46,312 nt of DNA from Methylotenera sp. (GTDB taxonomy: Bacteria > Pseudomonadota > Gammaproteobacteria > Burkholderiales > Methylophilaceae), in the NCBI RefSeq assembly GCF_013141425.1, contig NZ_JABFRA010000071.1, positions 1 to 46,312 on the forward strand, written 5' to 3'. Shown here one piece after another: positions 1 through 8,200 of the stretch. Positions within the stretch are counted from its first letter, which is position 1; each line of letters begins with the position of its first letter. The notes beneath the pieces were generated by a model. The model was not told the origin of the DNA. It saw only the letters and a program-made list of their open reading frames with translations, and searched no databases. Both the position numbers and the translations under genes were made by a program.

Positions 1-50
1 TAACTATGACATAAAGCTAATGCCTATAATGAGCGATAAGCATAGCATAG

Positions 51-89
51 GTTGTTGATTTACAAGTTCGAATCTTGCTGTCCCGACCA
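51..89 (+). tRNA. 3' half of a tRNA-like sequence (fragment)
   Basis: The stretch reads as the end of a tRNA: a T-arm with stem ACAAG (62-66), loop TTCGAAT (67-73) and stem CTTGC (74-78), then an acceptor strand TGTCCCG (79-85), discriminator A and encoded CCA (87-89). The first T-stem pair is an A-C mismatch. The matching 5' acceptor strand (CGGGACA) and a normal D-arm are absent from bases 1-50, so no complete tRNA fits in the window. It could be a tRNA 3' end duplicated as an integrase attachment site, or a decayed gene. The amino-acid identity cannot be told because no convincing anticodon loop is visible. Confidence 0.45.
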
Positions 90-118
90 AAACTTAAAAT
101 GAGTTACTTGTTGTAAAT

Positions 119-146
119 TAAAGCCTGCTGTTTAGCGGGCTTTTTA
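119..146 (+). terminator. Intrinsic terminator after the tRNA-like end
   Basis: The stem AAGCCTGC (121-128) pairs with GCGGGCTT (135-142), including one G-T pair, around a 6-base loop. It is followed by a T-run and preceded by an A-rich stretch. It would end plus-strand transcripts arriving from the tRNA side and may also stop the minus-strand operon, whose last gene ends at 166. Confidence 0.8.
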
Positions 147-165
147 ATTGAATAACTCTTTTTAA

Positions 166-792
166 TTATCTATTTCTGCGGTATTCCAAAGCCAGACTAA
201 CCAACTCATGAAGCTTTCTTACATCCATTTTCTTGAATATACTTTTTAAATATTGTCTGACAGTTTCGGTGCTGATTTCCATTACTTCGCCCACTTCCTG
301 AACGCTTCTTCGCTCTGTGAGTAAGATTACACATTCGATTTCTCTTGGTGATAAGTTGAATCCCGATTTTAAGCGGTCTGCCCAGCGTTCGTAATTTATT
401 TCTAAATCTTTAATTAAAATGAGCGCATGGTGCCCGTCACGCCGTTCATCAGTTTGTTTGGGCAGTTGGCTAATCGATAGGTAATAGGGCTTGTCTTGCT
501 GATTTCTATGTATGTATAGGCTCACTGAGTTTTCTTGGGTATGGTTTCCATTAATTGCATTTTGGATAGCTTTTTGTAATCTCTGGTTGTCTGGTATTAA
601 ATCAGCTACCAGACTATTGTTGATTATATTTAGCCCATTGTGATTTTCTAGTAATGTTTCGGCTGATATTGAAGTGAATAAGACCTCAGCGCGGCATGAA
701 ACAATAATGATAGCTTGACCAAGCTGATCTAAGCCTTGTTCTAGGATTTTGCCATGCCAAATTTGCTCTTGATTTACATTTTTTTCTTGCAT
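166..792 (-). CDS. LuxR-family transcriptional regulator with PAS-like N-terminus
   Basis: This 208-residue protein ends in a typical LuxR/FixJ helix-turn-helix (about residues 143-205), with the conserved pattern LSPREIECV..L, then the recognition-helix region ISTETVRQYLKSIFKKM and a final LHELVSLAL. The first 130 residues look like a PAS-type sensor fold (ILEQGLDQLGQAIIIVS..., LYIHRNQQDKPYYLSISQL). No receiver-domain aspartate pattern is present, so a small ligand or internal signal is more likely than phosphotransfer. It lies 17 bp after the last prepilin gene on the same strand, so it is probably the last cistron of the secretion operon and may regulate it. That role is inferred from position only. 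Confidence 0.82.
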   Translation of the reverse strand: MQEKNVNQEQIWHGKILEQGLDQLGQAIIIVSCRAEVLFTSISAETLLENHNGLNIINNSLVADLIPDNQRLQKAIQNAINGNHTQENSVSLYIHRNQQDKPYYLSISQLPKQTDERRDGHHALILIKDLEINYERWADRLKSGFNLSPREIECVILLTERRSVQEVGEVMEISTETVRQYLKSIFKKMDVRKLHELVSLALEYRRNR

Positions 793-809
793 TTACAGTT
801 TATCGCCAA

Positions 810-1367
810 TTATTCAATATTGTGAGTGAGTGAATTGTCTGGTTCGCTTTCTTCGTTATTTATTTCAGTTGTTTCATCTATTTCAGACTCTTTTTTTGGT
901 ACATCGGGTTTAAATATAAATTTAATGTTGGCATATTGTGTAATCGGCTCCGACTGGTTTTCTTGATACTCATTAATAATTTTTGTCGATAAGATGAGCG
1001 CTTGCGATTGACTAAATACACCGCTAATCTGCCCTTCTTGGTTTTTAATTAAACTCCAATCTTGCTGGTTATTTAATGGGTCATTGTATATTTTTCTTAA
1101 ATGCCGAACAGGCGCTATAAAACGTTTATCTAATATTAACTCGTCTAGTTTAGTTGGTAATGTTTTGATGCCATTGGGCGATTGATGATAATAGCTGGCA
1201 ATGGCACGTTGATATTGTTTTCCTATAAATAGCCAGTCTTGCTCTTTTTCCCGTTTAATTAATGTATCTTCATTTTGTGATACTACTGCTAGGCTTAACG
1301 AAATGGCGGCCAGCAGAAAAAGCACCCCAATATAGGCAAATCCATTCTGATCTGTTTGATTTACCAT
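810..1367 (-). CDS. Prepilin-like protein lacking the conserved Glu5
   Basis: A 185-residue protein with a prepilin-type start: a short leader ending in Gly (NQTDQNG), then FAYIGVLFLLAAISLSLAVV as the hydrophobic N-terminal helix. The residue at position +5 after the expected cleavage is Gly instead of the usual Glu. Among pseudopilins the absence of Glu5 is typical of the tip subunit GspK, but this protein is far shorter than GspK and resembles it only in that feature. The C-terminal 40 residues are very acidic and probably disordered. The start overlaps the preceding prepilin gene by 7 bp. It is likely a minor pseudopilin of the machine encoded upstream. Confidence 0.72.
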   Translation of the reverse strand: MVNQTDQNGFAYIGVLFLLAAISLSLAVVSQNEDTLIKREKEQDWLFIGKQYQRAIASYYHQSPNGIKTLPTKLDELILDKRFIAPVRHLRKIYNDPLNNQQDWSLIKNQEGQISGVFSQSQALILSTKIINEYQENQSEPITQYANIKFIFKPDVPKKESEIDETTEINNEESEPDNSLTHNIE

Positions 1368-1762
1368 GTGTTATAGGCTTCACCGCTTCGCGAGGCGGTG
1401 GTGGCGCCACTTGCTACGTCATAAACGCGATTACTATTGTCTGGAGGCGCAATAATCAACCAAGTATCCGTCATCTCGGTAATAGGGTCGGCTGGAATAA
1501 AGCGTAAATAACGCTCTGATACCAAGGTTTGTAAATTGATAGGATATTCACCTTTGTCAGTATGATAGTGATCTATCGCCTCACGCATTTCTTTCAGATT
1601 TTGTTTTAGTGCAGTTTCTTTGCCGCGCTCTAACCCGTCAAAATAGCGCGGCATTGCAATGCTAATAATCAAGGCAATGACCGCCATGACTACGGTTAGC
1701 TCGATAAATGTAAATCCTTTAGGTTTATACAAGTTGTCACCATTGGCCATAGGGAATTCCAT
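1361..1762 (-). CDS. GspG-like pseudopilin
   Basis: A 133-residue protein with leader KPKG, then FTFIELTVVMAVIALIISIAMP: a canonical class III prepilin signal with Phe1 and Glu5. The body has the GspG-like pattern of a long helix (NLKEMREAIDHYHTDKGEYP), followed by LQTLV and a small beta region with IPADPIT. It is shorter than the gspG product at 9408-9833 and lacks its C-terminal calcium-loop-like segment. The chosen start overlaps the upstream prepilin gene by 26 bp with an AGGA 4 bases upstream; an ATG at 1750 with GGAA upstream is an alternative. It is probably a minor pilin subunit. Confidence 0.8.
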   Translation of the reverse strand: MEFPMANGDNLYKPKGFTFIELTVVMAVIALIISIAMPRYFDGLERGKETALKQNLKEMREAIDHYHTDKGEYPINLQTLVSERYLRFIPADPITEMTDTWLIIAPPDNSNRVYDVASGATTASRSGEAYNTW

Positions 1763-2237
1763 TCAGTCCTATTTCACTGCTTAGTGAATATACATCAAAG
1801 ACATCATCACCCTCGCGTGGGTTGTCTGCATCGCTTGAGTAACTACGCTTACCCCAGGTGTCTGCAGGGGCCAACTCGTTTTTTAAAGCTACGCTCCTGG
1901 TGAACATTGGGTCAGCAGGTATATTTCTTAAAAATCGCAATTTTTTCTTTTGCGGATCCGTTATATCTTCTACACCGTTGACTAAATCTTCTAAATTATG
2001 TGGATAACCGCTATCGCCAATCGATTTTTTAATTTTGCCCTGGTCAGCGGAGACCTTGTATTCATCAATCGCAGCACGTATTTGTCTCAAATTCTGCTTT
2101 AATTCGCTTTCTTTTTTTCGTTGAATATTTTTTTCAAGATAAGGTACCGCAACCGAAGCCAGCACAGCGAGTATGGCAATAACGAAGACCAACTCTACAT
2201 ACGAGAAGCCATTTCGTTTAGTTGCGAAGTAAGCCAT
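1737..2237 (-). CDS. GspG-like pseudopilin
   Basis: A 166-residue protein with prepilin signal KRNG, then FSYVELVFVIAILAVLASVAVP (Phe1, Glu5 present). A helical stretch, LKQNLRQIRAAIDEYK, and the IPADPM motif follow the GspG pattern. Compared with the neighbouring 133-residue pilin it carries an insertion (about residues 60-80) and a longer, charged C-terminal part. It begins 5 bp after the secretin gene, so it is co-transcribed and presumably assembled by the same ATPase and platform. The two neighbours share IPADP, suggesting they arose by duplication from a gspG-like ancestor. Confidence 0.8.
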   Translation of the reverse strand: MAYFATKRNGFSYVELVFVIAILAVLASVAVPYLEKNIQRKKESELKQNLRQIRAAIDEYKVSADQGKIKKSIGDSGYPHNLEDLVNGVEDITDPQKKKLRFLRNIPADPMFTRSVALKNELAPADTWGKRSYSSDADNPREGDDVFDVYSLSSEIGLNGIPYGQW

Positions 2238-2242
2238 GATTA

Positions 2243-4141
2243 TTAATCCGCGGGATTGTTACTAGGCGCTGCTTTTTGATCTGAATTCAAGCCACCGCCC
2301 AAAGAGAAACCAGGCGGCAATGGCAAGTTAATATTTTTCGGGGCATCATCTCGATTTACAGGGCTAGTGGCCGCTGGTGGTTTAGGCACCATAAACGGAG
2401 ATGCGCCGTTTAAAAATGCAGGCGAAGGCGATTGACGACCTGTTTGCCCTTCAGGTCCTGTCCAAATATCTGCTTCGTGAGCTTGCTGAGGCGTGCGTTG
2501 GCGGATGATGTGCGGGGTAATGGATAATATGATTTCAGTTTTAACTTTGTCGTCGGTGTGATTTGAAAACAATCGACCCAACAACGGAATATCACCAATA
2601 CCAGGAATTTTATTGATAGTTTTTCTATCTTGATCGTCAATTAAGCCTGCCAGAATTTGTGTTTCGCCATCATGCAAACGTAATTGTGTTGTTGTCATGC
2701 GAGTACCCACACGAAACGCGATACTTTGGCTGCTTCCCGAAGTAGCAACCACTTTGTCGCCTATTGAGCCCACATTTAGATTGATTTTAATTGTGACATC
2801 ATCGGCTGCACTAATCGTAGGTTCAACTTCTAGTTTTAGTCCTGCATCAATATATTGCACCGTTTGCGAGCTTACGCCAGTGGAAGCAACATTTGCAGTA
2901 AAAACAGGGACTTTTTCGCCAATATGAATTTTTGCTGTGTCTTTATTTTTAACGCGAATACGGGGGTTGGCTAATAAATTCACATCGCCATTCGTGGCGT
3001 TAAACACCAATCCAGGAATGCCATTGACCACTAAAGTATTGCCAGTAACATTTCGTAAATCTTTTAACGTTAATATACCTCCTGCAGGTACAGGTACGCT
3101 CAGACCTGTCGGCGGCTCAACACCTAAATTCTGCAAGTAACTACGTTTAACTTCCATGACCTGTAATTCCAGCATCACTTCAGGATCTGGTTTGTCTTGG
3201 GCGTAAATGATTTTTTCAGCCAGTGCGAGAATTTCAGGGGAGTCTTTTATTAGCAAAGTGTTTAGGCGTGTGTCGATTTCTACGTTGCGCATATTGAGCA
3301 TGGTGCGCAATATCGTGCTCATTTGCTTGGCATCAGCATAATCTAAGGTGAAACTACGCACACTAAGATCTTTGTAGTCACGTTGGTGCAATATATCGTT
3401 GACATAAATAATCGCTGAATTCTCACTTAAAACTTTTTTCTCCAGCTGATTGGTTTGTAGTAATAAATCTAGAGCGTCGCTGAATGGGATGGCTTTAACG
3501 AATATGGTGGCGTTTTGATCGCTTGGCACATCTTTATCGAGGATGAAGTTGACTTTGCTAATCTTTGCCAGCGATTCAAATATCATTTTTAAATTAACAT
3601 CTCTAAATTCCATCGTCACCGGCTCATTAAAGCTTAATTTTTTCGTTAATTTTGCTTTATTAACAGCAGCTTGCTGAGCAAGTAAAGTATTGAAGAGAGG
3701 TAAGGCTTTTTTGTGTTTTGGACTTTCTAGCAACACAGAGCGCAATTTATTGAGTGCAAGCTCATTCTCATTTTTATTAATTAAATCTTCAGCTTCGGCA
3801 ATGATGCTGTCGTGTTTTTTTGCAGTTTCAATTAAGGAAAATCCCTGAATTGCGCGCAAGTTACCAGGGTCATATTGCGCTAAATCATGATATAAGACTG
3901 CGAGTGCTTCATAGTCGTTATTCTGCCAAGCTTCATTTTCATTGGCTAATAGCGCATTAATTTTTTTATCACGTTCTTTAATGTTAGCCAATTTTTCTGG
4001 CACTTGTGCTGCTAGCATCGGGTTTTGCAAACGATTATCCAAATTAGTATCTTTTTGGAGTTTTGGCGTTGGTGTTTGGCAGGCAATCAACTGCAATATC
4101 AGTAAATATAAGCCTAATTTTTTTAATTTTATATTTTTCAT
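2243..4141 (-). CDS. gspD: Secretin (GspD/PilQ/MshL-type) outer-membrane channel
   Basis: A 632-residue outer-membrane secretin lipoprotein. The N-terminus has a lipobox ending LIAC, giving lipidated Cys21. Residues 65-155 are helical and TPR-like. Residues 171-250 match a secretin N0/STN-type domain (NLKMIFESLAKISKVNFILD) and 255-330 an N-type ring domain (VRSFTLDYADAKQMSTIL). The secretin core spans about 330-550, with VPVFTANV, the conserved IPGIGDIPLLGRLF segment and IILSITPHIIR. The C-terminal tail is rich in Pro and Asn. The lipobox and TPR-like part are more reminiscent of MshL-type secretins than of classical GspD, so the symbol is family-level. The gene sits 9 bp after the PilP/GspC-like gene and 5 bp before a prepilin gene. 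Confidence 0.9.
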   Translation of the reverse strand: MKNIKLKKLGLYLLILQLIACQTPTPKLQKDTNLDNRLQNPMLAAQVPEKLANIKERDKKINALLANENEAWQNNDYEALAVLYHDLAQYDPGNLRAIQGFSLIETAKKHDSIIAEAEDLINKNENELALNKLRSVLLESPKHKKALPLFNTLLAQQAAVNKAKLTKKLSFNEPVTMEFRDVNLKMIFESLAKISKVNFILDKDVPSDQNATIFVKAIPFSDALDLLLQTNQLEKKVLSENSAIIYVNDILHQRDYKDLSVRSFTLDYADAKQMSTILRTMLNMRNVEIDTRLNTLLIKDSPEILALAEKIIYAQDKPDPEVMLELQVMEVKRSYLQNLGVEPPTGLSVPVPAGGILTLKDLRNVTGNTLVVNGIPGLVFNATNGDVNLLANPRIRVKNKDTAKIHIGEKVPVFTANVASTGVSSQTVQYIDAGLKLEVEPTISAADDVTIKINLNVGSIGDKVVATSGSSQSIAFRVGTRMTTTQLRLHDGETQILAGLIDDQDRKTINKIPGIGDIPLLGRLFSNHTDDKVKTEIILSITPHIIRQRTPQQAHEADIWTGPEGQTGRQSPSPAFLNGASPFMVPKPPAATSPVNRDDAPKNINLPLPPGFSLGGGLNSDQKAAPSNNPAD

Positions 4142-4150
4142 GGTGGCTTC

Positions 4151-4654
4151 CTAATGATCTGTCTGAGCGCTTAACGTTTGTATTTGATTGAGTGGTAAAT
4201 ATGAAAACTGAATTTTTAGGTTTCCCATATTTTCATTAATGGCTTCTACTTTATATTGACCAAGTAAAATATCACCTACTTGAATGTGCATTACCTCACC
4301 CTGAGACTCCAACATGACACCACCAGAGGCGCCAGCAAGCATGCGTCCTAAATATTTAAAGGGTAGGGCGGGTGCAACTGGAGTGGAAGCATTCGACGCT
4401 ACGTATCGTATTGGGGGCGATACTTCTTTTGCAGGGACTGAAAATAAGTTTTCCTTACTGGGAGTTAGCGCTCTTGTTTTTAGTAGCAGTTTTACTTCAT
4501 TCGCTGCTAGCGTTTGTGAGTGAATAGGGATTGAGTTCAAATTACGTGTTGGTAATGAAATCTCGCTGGTCATTTCATGCTGATAGCGATGCCATGTGAG
4601 ACCTAGCGTCACAAGCAAGGCGGACCATAGCAGTAAATTTCGTTTCGTCAGCAT
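4151..4654 (-). CDS. PilP/GspC-like inner-membrane protein
   Basis: A 167-residue protein with one N-terminal membrane anchor (LLLWSALLVTLGLTW, about residues 8-22) and a flexible linker. Residues 98-160 form a small beta domain with the pattern LPFKYLGRM..., then VMLESQGEVMHIQVGDILLG and KVEAI, which resembles the homology region of GspC and the beta domain of PilP. Proteins of this class link the inner-membrane platform to the secretin ring in the periplasm. The gene is directly upstream of the secretin in transcription order, which fits that role. No PDZ domain follows, so it is a short form. Confidence 0.72.
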   Translation of the reverse strand: MLTKRNLLLWSALLVTLGLTWHRYQHEMTSEISLPTRNLNSIPIHSQTLAANEVKLLLKTRALTPSKENLFSVPAKEVSPPIRYVASNASTPVAPALPFKYLGRMLAGASGGVMLESQGEVMHIQVGDILLGQYKVEAINENMGNLKIQFSYLPLNQIQTLSAQTDH

Positions 4655-4657
4655 AAA

Positions 4658-5209
4658 TTAAGGTCGCTTAAAATAAAACGTAAATTGAATACGCGCTTCT
4701 ACAGCTTCATCTAAAGCGTTTTCGCGGCTTAGGTTAAGTGATTCAATGGCTACAAATGGCATCGTCCGCTGTACAGTGTTTAAAAAACGATGAATCTCAG
4801 GGTAAGAGGCAAGCACACTTAATTCCACTTGGTAACGATTCAGTGGTTGATGAATATTATCTTCCGTTTTATACGTCACTTCGTTTAAAAAAAGCTGTTG
4901 GCGCTTTGCAATATCGACCAATTCATTCAGTTTGCTCGCACGCGTTCCTATGCTCGGGAAGGATGCTATATATTCATTTACTTTTGCGTCCGGCTCAGCG
5001 GTAAACTGAGCGGGCCGTTGCTGCAATGTGGCGGCTTGTTGCAAAGCGATTAATCTGTTGGCAAGTGGTTGATAAGCTAAGAAATAGGCCAGTACTGTGC
5101 TTAATAATAAAAGCAGGCTAAGCTTCCCCACTACATTCAGTGATTCGAGTGTTCTGAAAAGTTGCCATTTAGTTTGGGCAATTAAGGTGGTGATATTCAT
5201 ATACGCCAC
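4658..5209 (-). CDS. PilO/GspM-like assembly-platform protein
   Basis: A 183-residue protein with one transmembrane helix (about residues 27-45, KLSLLLLLSTVLAYFLAY), a periplasmic coiled coil (LANRLIALQQAATLQQRP) and a C-terminal ferredoxin-like domain with YRVEL-type strands (NRYQVELSVLASYPEIHRFLN). This layout matches PilO and GspM. It overlaps the GspL-like gene by 13 bp and is 3 bp from the PilP/GspC-like gene. Together these three form the usual inner-membrane alignment complex, by analogy to PilN-PilO-PilP. Confidence 0.75.
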   Translation of the reverse strand: MAYMNITTLIAQTKWQLFRTLESLNVVGKLSLLLLLSTVLAYFLAYQPLANRLIALQQAATLQQRPAQFTAEPDAKVNEYIASFPSIGTRASKLNELVDIAKRQQLFLNEVTYKTEDNIHQPLNRYQVELSVLASYPEIHRFLNTVQRTMPFVAIESLNLSRENALDEAVEARIQFTFYFKRP

Positions 5210-6558
5210 ACCAAATTAATATCAAATACATAGAGTAATTTGGCTTGATCATCTTCTAAATGTTGGCTTACCAGCACGGCATCAGAAAAATGGCTGTTCG
5301 TGCGAAGCGCATCTAAAAAATGTGTCAAATCCGAAAACTCTGCAGTTTGGCCAGTCAGTTTGATTTCTGCTCGGTTTTTGTTGGGGCTGATACTTAAGAT
5401 GGCGATCTGTGGGTTAGCTAATTTTACAGTTTCAAGTGCGGCTAACATTGGCATCCACGGTAAATCGAGTTGGCGTTGCACCTGCTGCGCCAGTTTTATT
5501 TTTTCTTCTGAAGCCGAAGTGGAACTTAAATTTGGCTTGGTGGCTAATGTCACTGGTATTTTACTTTCAGCAAGAATTATTTGTTTTGTTGTTTGCTGGT
5601 ATTGGCTGTATAAAAAGCTTGCGGCAAGTAGTGCAATAGCCAGCAAACCCCAAGCTGAAAAACTGTGATTTGTTTGAGATTTTTCAGAAAAATCCAGATT
5701 GATTTTATTGGCGCTATGCTGCAAAGGCAAGTCTGCCATCCACAAGGCATGCGCTTTTTCAGCAGTAGTCTTAAGCATAATTTTCTGCTTTTTACTTTGG
5801 GAGTTTTGCCAAGTTTTATGGAATGCGGCAGAAATGTAGCTATCAATTTGCCTAGGCTGTTCGTTGGCTACTGCCTGCAACATCTGACGGCTAATTAACT
5901 GTTCTGCTTTTTCATATTCAAGCCCTGTCGGCGGTGAGTCTACAATAATTTGTTGCCAAACATTATTGTGTGTTCGGCATAAGACCAAGCGTTCTGGCTC
6001 GGCGATAAGGGCCCAGTCATGATTTGGTTGTGGCGTGATATTAAGCAGTGTCATGAGCAATGGTTGTACAGAACCAATTGTAAAATTGAGCAATTTTGAG
6101 CTTGATTCTAGTTGTACAAGCAAACTTTCATCGACTGCAGCTGCAACGACGGTTTCACCATAAGCTCCAATGTTTAGTGACACTCTCCAGGTTTCGGCCA
6201 CTGCACCGTATTGTTTGCGAAATGCATGCTGGGCAATAGCCAGCCAGTCTTTTCTTGCAAATACTGCCTCTTGCCATGGTAAGACGAGGTAGCGAATCAT
6301 GGTATTTGAGAGCAGTACGTGCACTTGTAGATGTTCTAGTAAGGCTTGATTTTCGATTAAAACTTCGGCAAGTTGTGCCGAATTTGACCATAGAAAATTA
6401 TTCTGAGTGAGTAGCTTGGCCGGAGCATTGGCGACCTTAAAAGCAATACCATGCTTGCTGATGGCTAATGTGCCATGTTTGGTCCAGAGTCCATTTCTAG
6501 ACCACAGCCTATGTTTAGACCATAATTTAGATATGAATTTAGACCAGGGGGGCAACAC
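5197..6558 (-). CDS. GspL / PilM-PilN-like assembly-platform protein
   Basis: A 453-residue bitopic protein. About 290 cytoplasmic residues (strands such as LQVHVLLSNTMIRYLVLPW) resemble the actin-like fold of PilM/GspL. A single transmembrane helix follows (WGLLAIALLAASFLYSQY, about 304-322), then a periplasmic coiled coil and a PilN-like ferredoxin domain (IAILSISPNKNRAEIKLTGQT). It would bind the GspE ATPase inside the cell and the PilO-like partner outside. The gene overlaps gspE by 20 bp. The extreme N-terminus has a repeated tryptophan-basic pattern (KLWSK, RLWSR, GLWTK) of unknown use. Family assignment rests on architecture and position. Confidence 0.75.
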   Translation of the reverse strand: MLPPWSKFISKLWSKHRLWSRNGLWTKHGTLAISKHGIAFKVANAPAKLLTQNNFLWSNSAQLAEVLIENQALLEHLQVHVLLSNTMIRYLVLPWQEAVFARKDWLAIAQHAFRKQYGAVAETWRVSLNIGAYGETVVAAAVDESLLVQLESSSKLLNFTIGSVQPLLMTLLNITPQPNHDWALIAEPERLVLCRTHNNVWQQIIVDSPPTGLEYEKAEQLISRQMLQAVANEQPRQIDSYISAAFHKTWQNSQSKKQKIMLKTTAEKAHALWMADLPLQHSANKINLDFSEKSQTNHSFSAWGLLAIALLAASFLYSQYQQTTKQIILAESKIPVTLATKPNLSSTSASEEKIKLAQQVQRQLDLPWMPMLAALETVKLANPQIAILSISPNKNRAEIKLTGQTAEFSDLTHFLDALRTNSHFSDAVLVSQHLEDDQAKLLYVFDINLVWRI

Positions 6559-8200
6559 GTTGCACCTCCTCTAAGGTGGTTTCGCCAGCAAAGGCCATTT
6601 GTAAAGCGGCATCGTGTAAAAAGCGCGTACCTTTTTTAGAGGCTAATTCTTTAATCTGCCGTATTGAGGCGCGGCTTGCAATTAGTTCTCTTAATTCATC
6701 GTCTAAAAGTAATATTTCAGCCACCGCATGACGGCCTTTATAGCCTGTGCCACGGCATGCTCCGCAGCCCTTGCCGTGCTTAAGCGTAGCACTGGCAGGA
6801 ATGCTTAAATTTTTTACATTGGCTGACGCAATCGTGACTGGTTCTGAGCAGTGTTTGCAGACGGCACGTAATAAACGTTGGGCCACTACAATATTAAGCG
6901 CAGAAACAAAACTGTAAGGGTCTACCCCCATGTTCAAAAAACGGCCTATTACATCAAATGCGTTATTGGCATGCACCGTAGTAAATACCAAATGCCCAGT
7001 CAGTGCTGATTGCACGGCGATTTGTGCGGTTTCTGCATCGCGAATCTCCCCCACCATAATGCGGTCTGGGTCGTGCCGTAAAATGGAACGTAAGCCGCGT
7101 GCGAAAGTGAGGCCTTTTTTCTCATTAACTGGAATCTGTAAAACGCCTGCCAATTGATATTCGACAGGGTCTTCAATGGTAATGATTTTGTCATCGCCAC
7201 GATTGATTTCACTGATGGCCGCATAAAGTGTGGTGGTTTTACCACTACCCGTTGGCCCCGTAACTAACACCATGCCATACGGTAAAGCAAATTGTTCGCG
7301 CATAATTTGCATAGTCTTAGCATCAAACCCCAGCACATCCAAGCGTAGGCCAGTAGCTTGCTCGGCCAAAGTTTGTTTGTCCAATACACGTATCACTACA
7401 TCTTCGCCATGAATGCTGGGCATCACGGATACCCGAAAATCTACATCACGTCCACGGTAAATTGAACGAAACCGGCCATCTTGCGGTACGCGCTGCTCGG
7501 TAATATCAAGTTCTGAAATGACTTTGATGCGCGAAATGACTTGCTCGGCGAGTATTGAATCGTTGATGGCTCCGACTTGGCTTAATACGCCATCTAACCG
7601 GTATTTAATGACTAGGCCATTCGGTGCGGTTTCTAAGTGAATGTCGCTGGCTTCGGCTTTTAAAGCGTCATATAAGGTCGAGCGTACCAGTTTGATGACA
7701 GGGCTGGCGTCACCTTCAATCATGTTCAGTGAGAGCTCTTCAGAGGTCTCAGTATCATTATTTGCAAATGCAGCTTGCCCAATGGCGGTTTGTACGGTGC
7801 GTGTGTCCTCTTCTTGCTTGGCAAGATAGGCTGCAATGTCAGCATGGTGGGCTAGGGCGGTGCTGAACGGGGCCCCAATTCGCTCTGTAGCCCAGGTTTG
7901 AATGTCTTGGTTGTAGATGTCTGCAAATACAAAAATAAGGGCTTGATTCTCACGCAGTAACACGCATTCGCGCTGTAAAGACTCGGAAAATGAAATGCGT
8001 TCAAAAGTGGGTTGCAACATTAGCATTTGCGCAAGCGTGATGTATGGGTAGGCCAAACTATGTGCTAATTTTTGGGTGAATTCGGCAGGCGTAAGCGCGC
8101 TGATTTCTTCTAGAACTTCGATTGCACGTTGACCACTTGCTTTAGCGCCACTGGCCGCTTCTAGCAAGGTTTCACTTGAAAAGGTAAGCGTGTTGGACAT
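6539..8200 (-). CDS. gspE: Type II secretion/pilus assembly ATPase (GspE/PilB family)
   Basis: A 553-residue hexameric assembly ATPase that powers pseudopilus extension. The N-terminal domain (1-150) is GspE-N like. The ATPase core has the Walker A motif GPTGSGKTT (about 315), an Asp box, and a Walker B/His-box region with GEIRDAETAQIAVQSALTGH and TTVHAN. Two CxxC pairs (CKHC about 445, CGAC about 477) form the zinc-binding tetracysteine motif typical of GspE/PilB. The stop codon region overlaps the GspL-like gene, and the start overlaps the end of gspF by one base. All catalytic motifs appear intact. Confidence 0.95.
   Translation of the reverse strand: MSNTLTFSSETLLEAASGAKASGQRAIEVLEEISALTPAEFTQKLAHSLAYPYITLAQMLMLQPTFERISFSESLQRECVLLRENQALIFVFADIYNQDIQTWATERIGAPFSTALAHHADIAAYLAKQEEDTRTVQTAIGQAAFANNDTETSEELSLNMIEGDASPVIKLVRSTLYDALKAEASDIHLETAPNGLVIKYRLDGVLSQVGAINDSILAEQVISRIKVISELDITEQRVPQDGRFRSIYRGRDVDFRVSVMPSIHGEDVVIRVLDKQTLAEQATGLRLDVLGFDAKTMQIMREQFALPYGMVLVTGPTGSGKTTTLYAAISEINRGDDKIITIEDPVEYQLAGVLQIPVNEKKGLTFARGLRSILRHDPDRIMVGEIRDAETAQIAVQSALTGHLVFTTVHANNAFDVIGRFLNMGVDPYSFVSALNIVVAQRLLRAVCKHCSEPVTIASANVKNLSIPASATLKHGKGCGACRGTGYKGRHAVAEILLLDDELRELIASRASIRQIKELASKKGTRFLHDAALQMAFAGETTLEEVQRVAPLV

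Noticed and set aside
1-89. Complete tRNA or tmRNA tail
   Set aside because: The 5' acceptor strand, D-arm and a convincing anticodon loop are missing, and the acceptor sequence does not match the usual tmRNA ends.
1262-1507. 81-codon plus-strand open frame across two prepilin genes
   Set aside because: It is antisense to well-supported pilin genes, has no ribosome binding site and no recognisable protein features.
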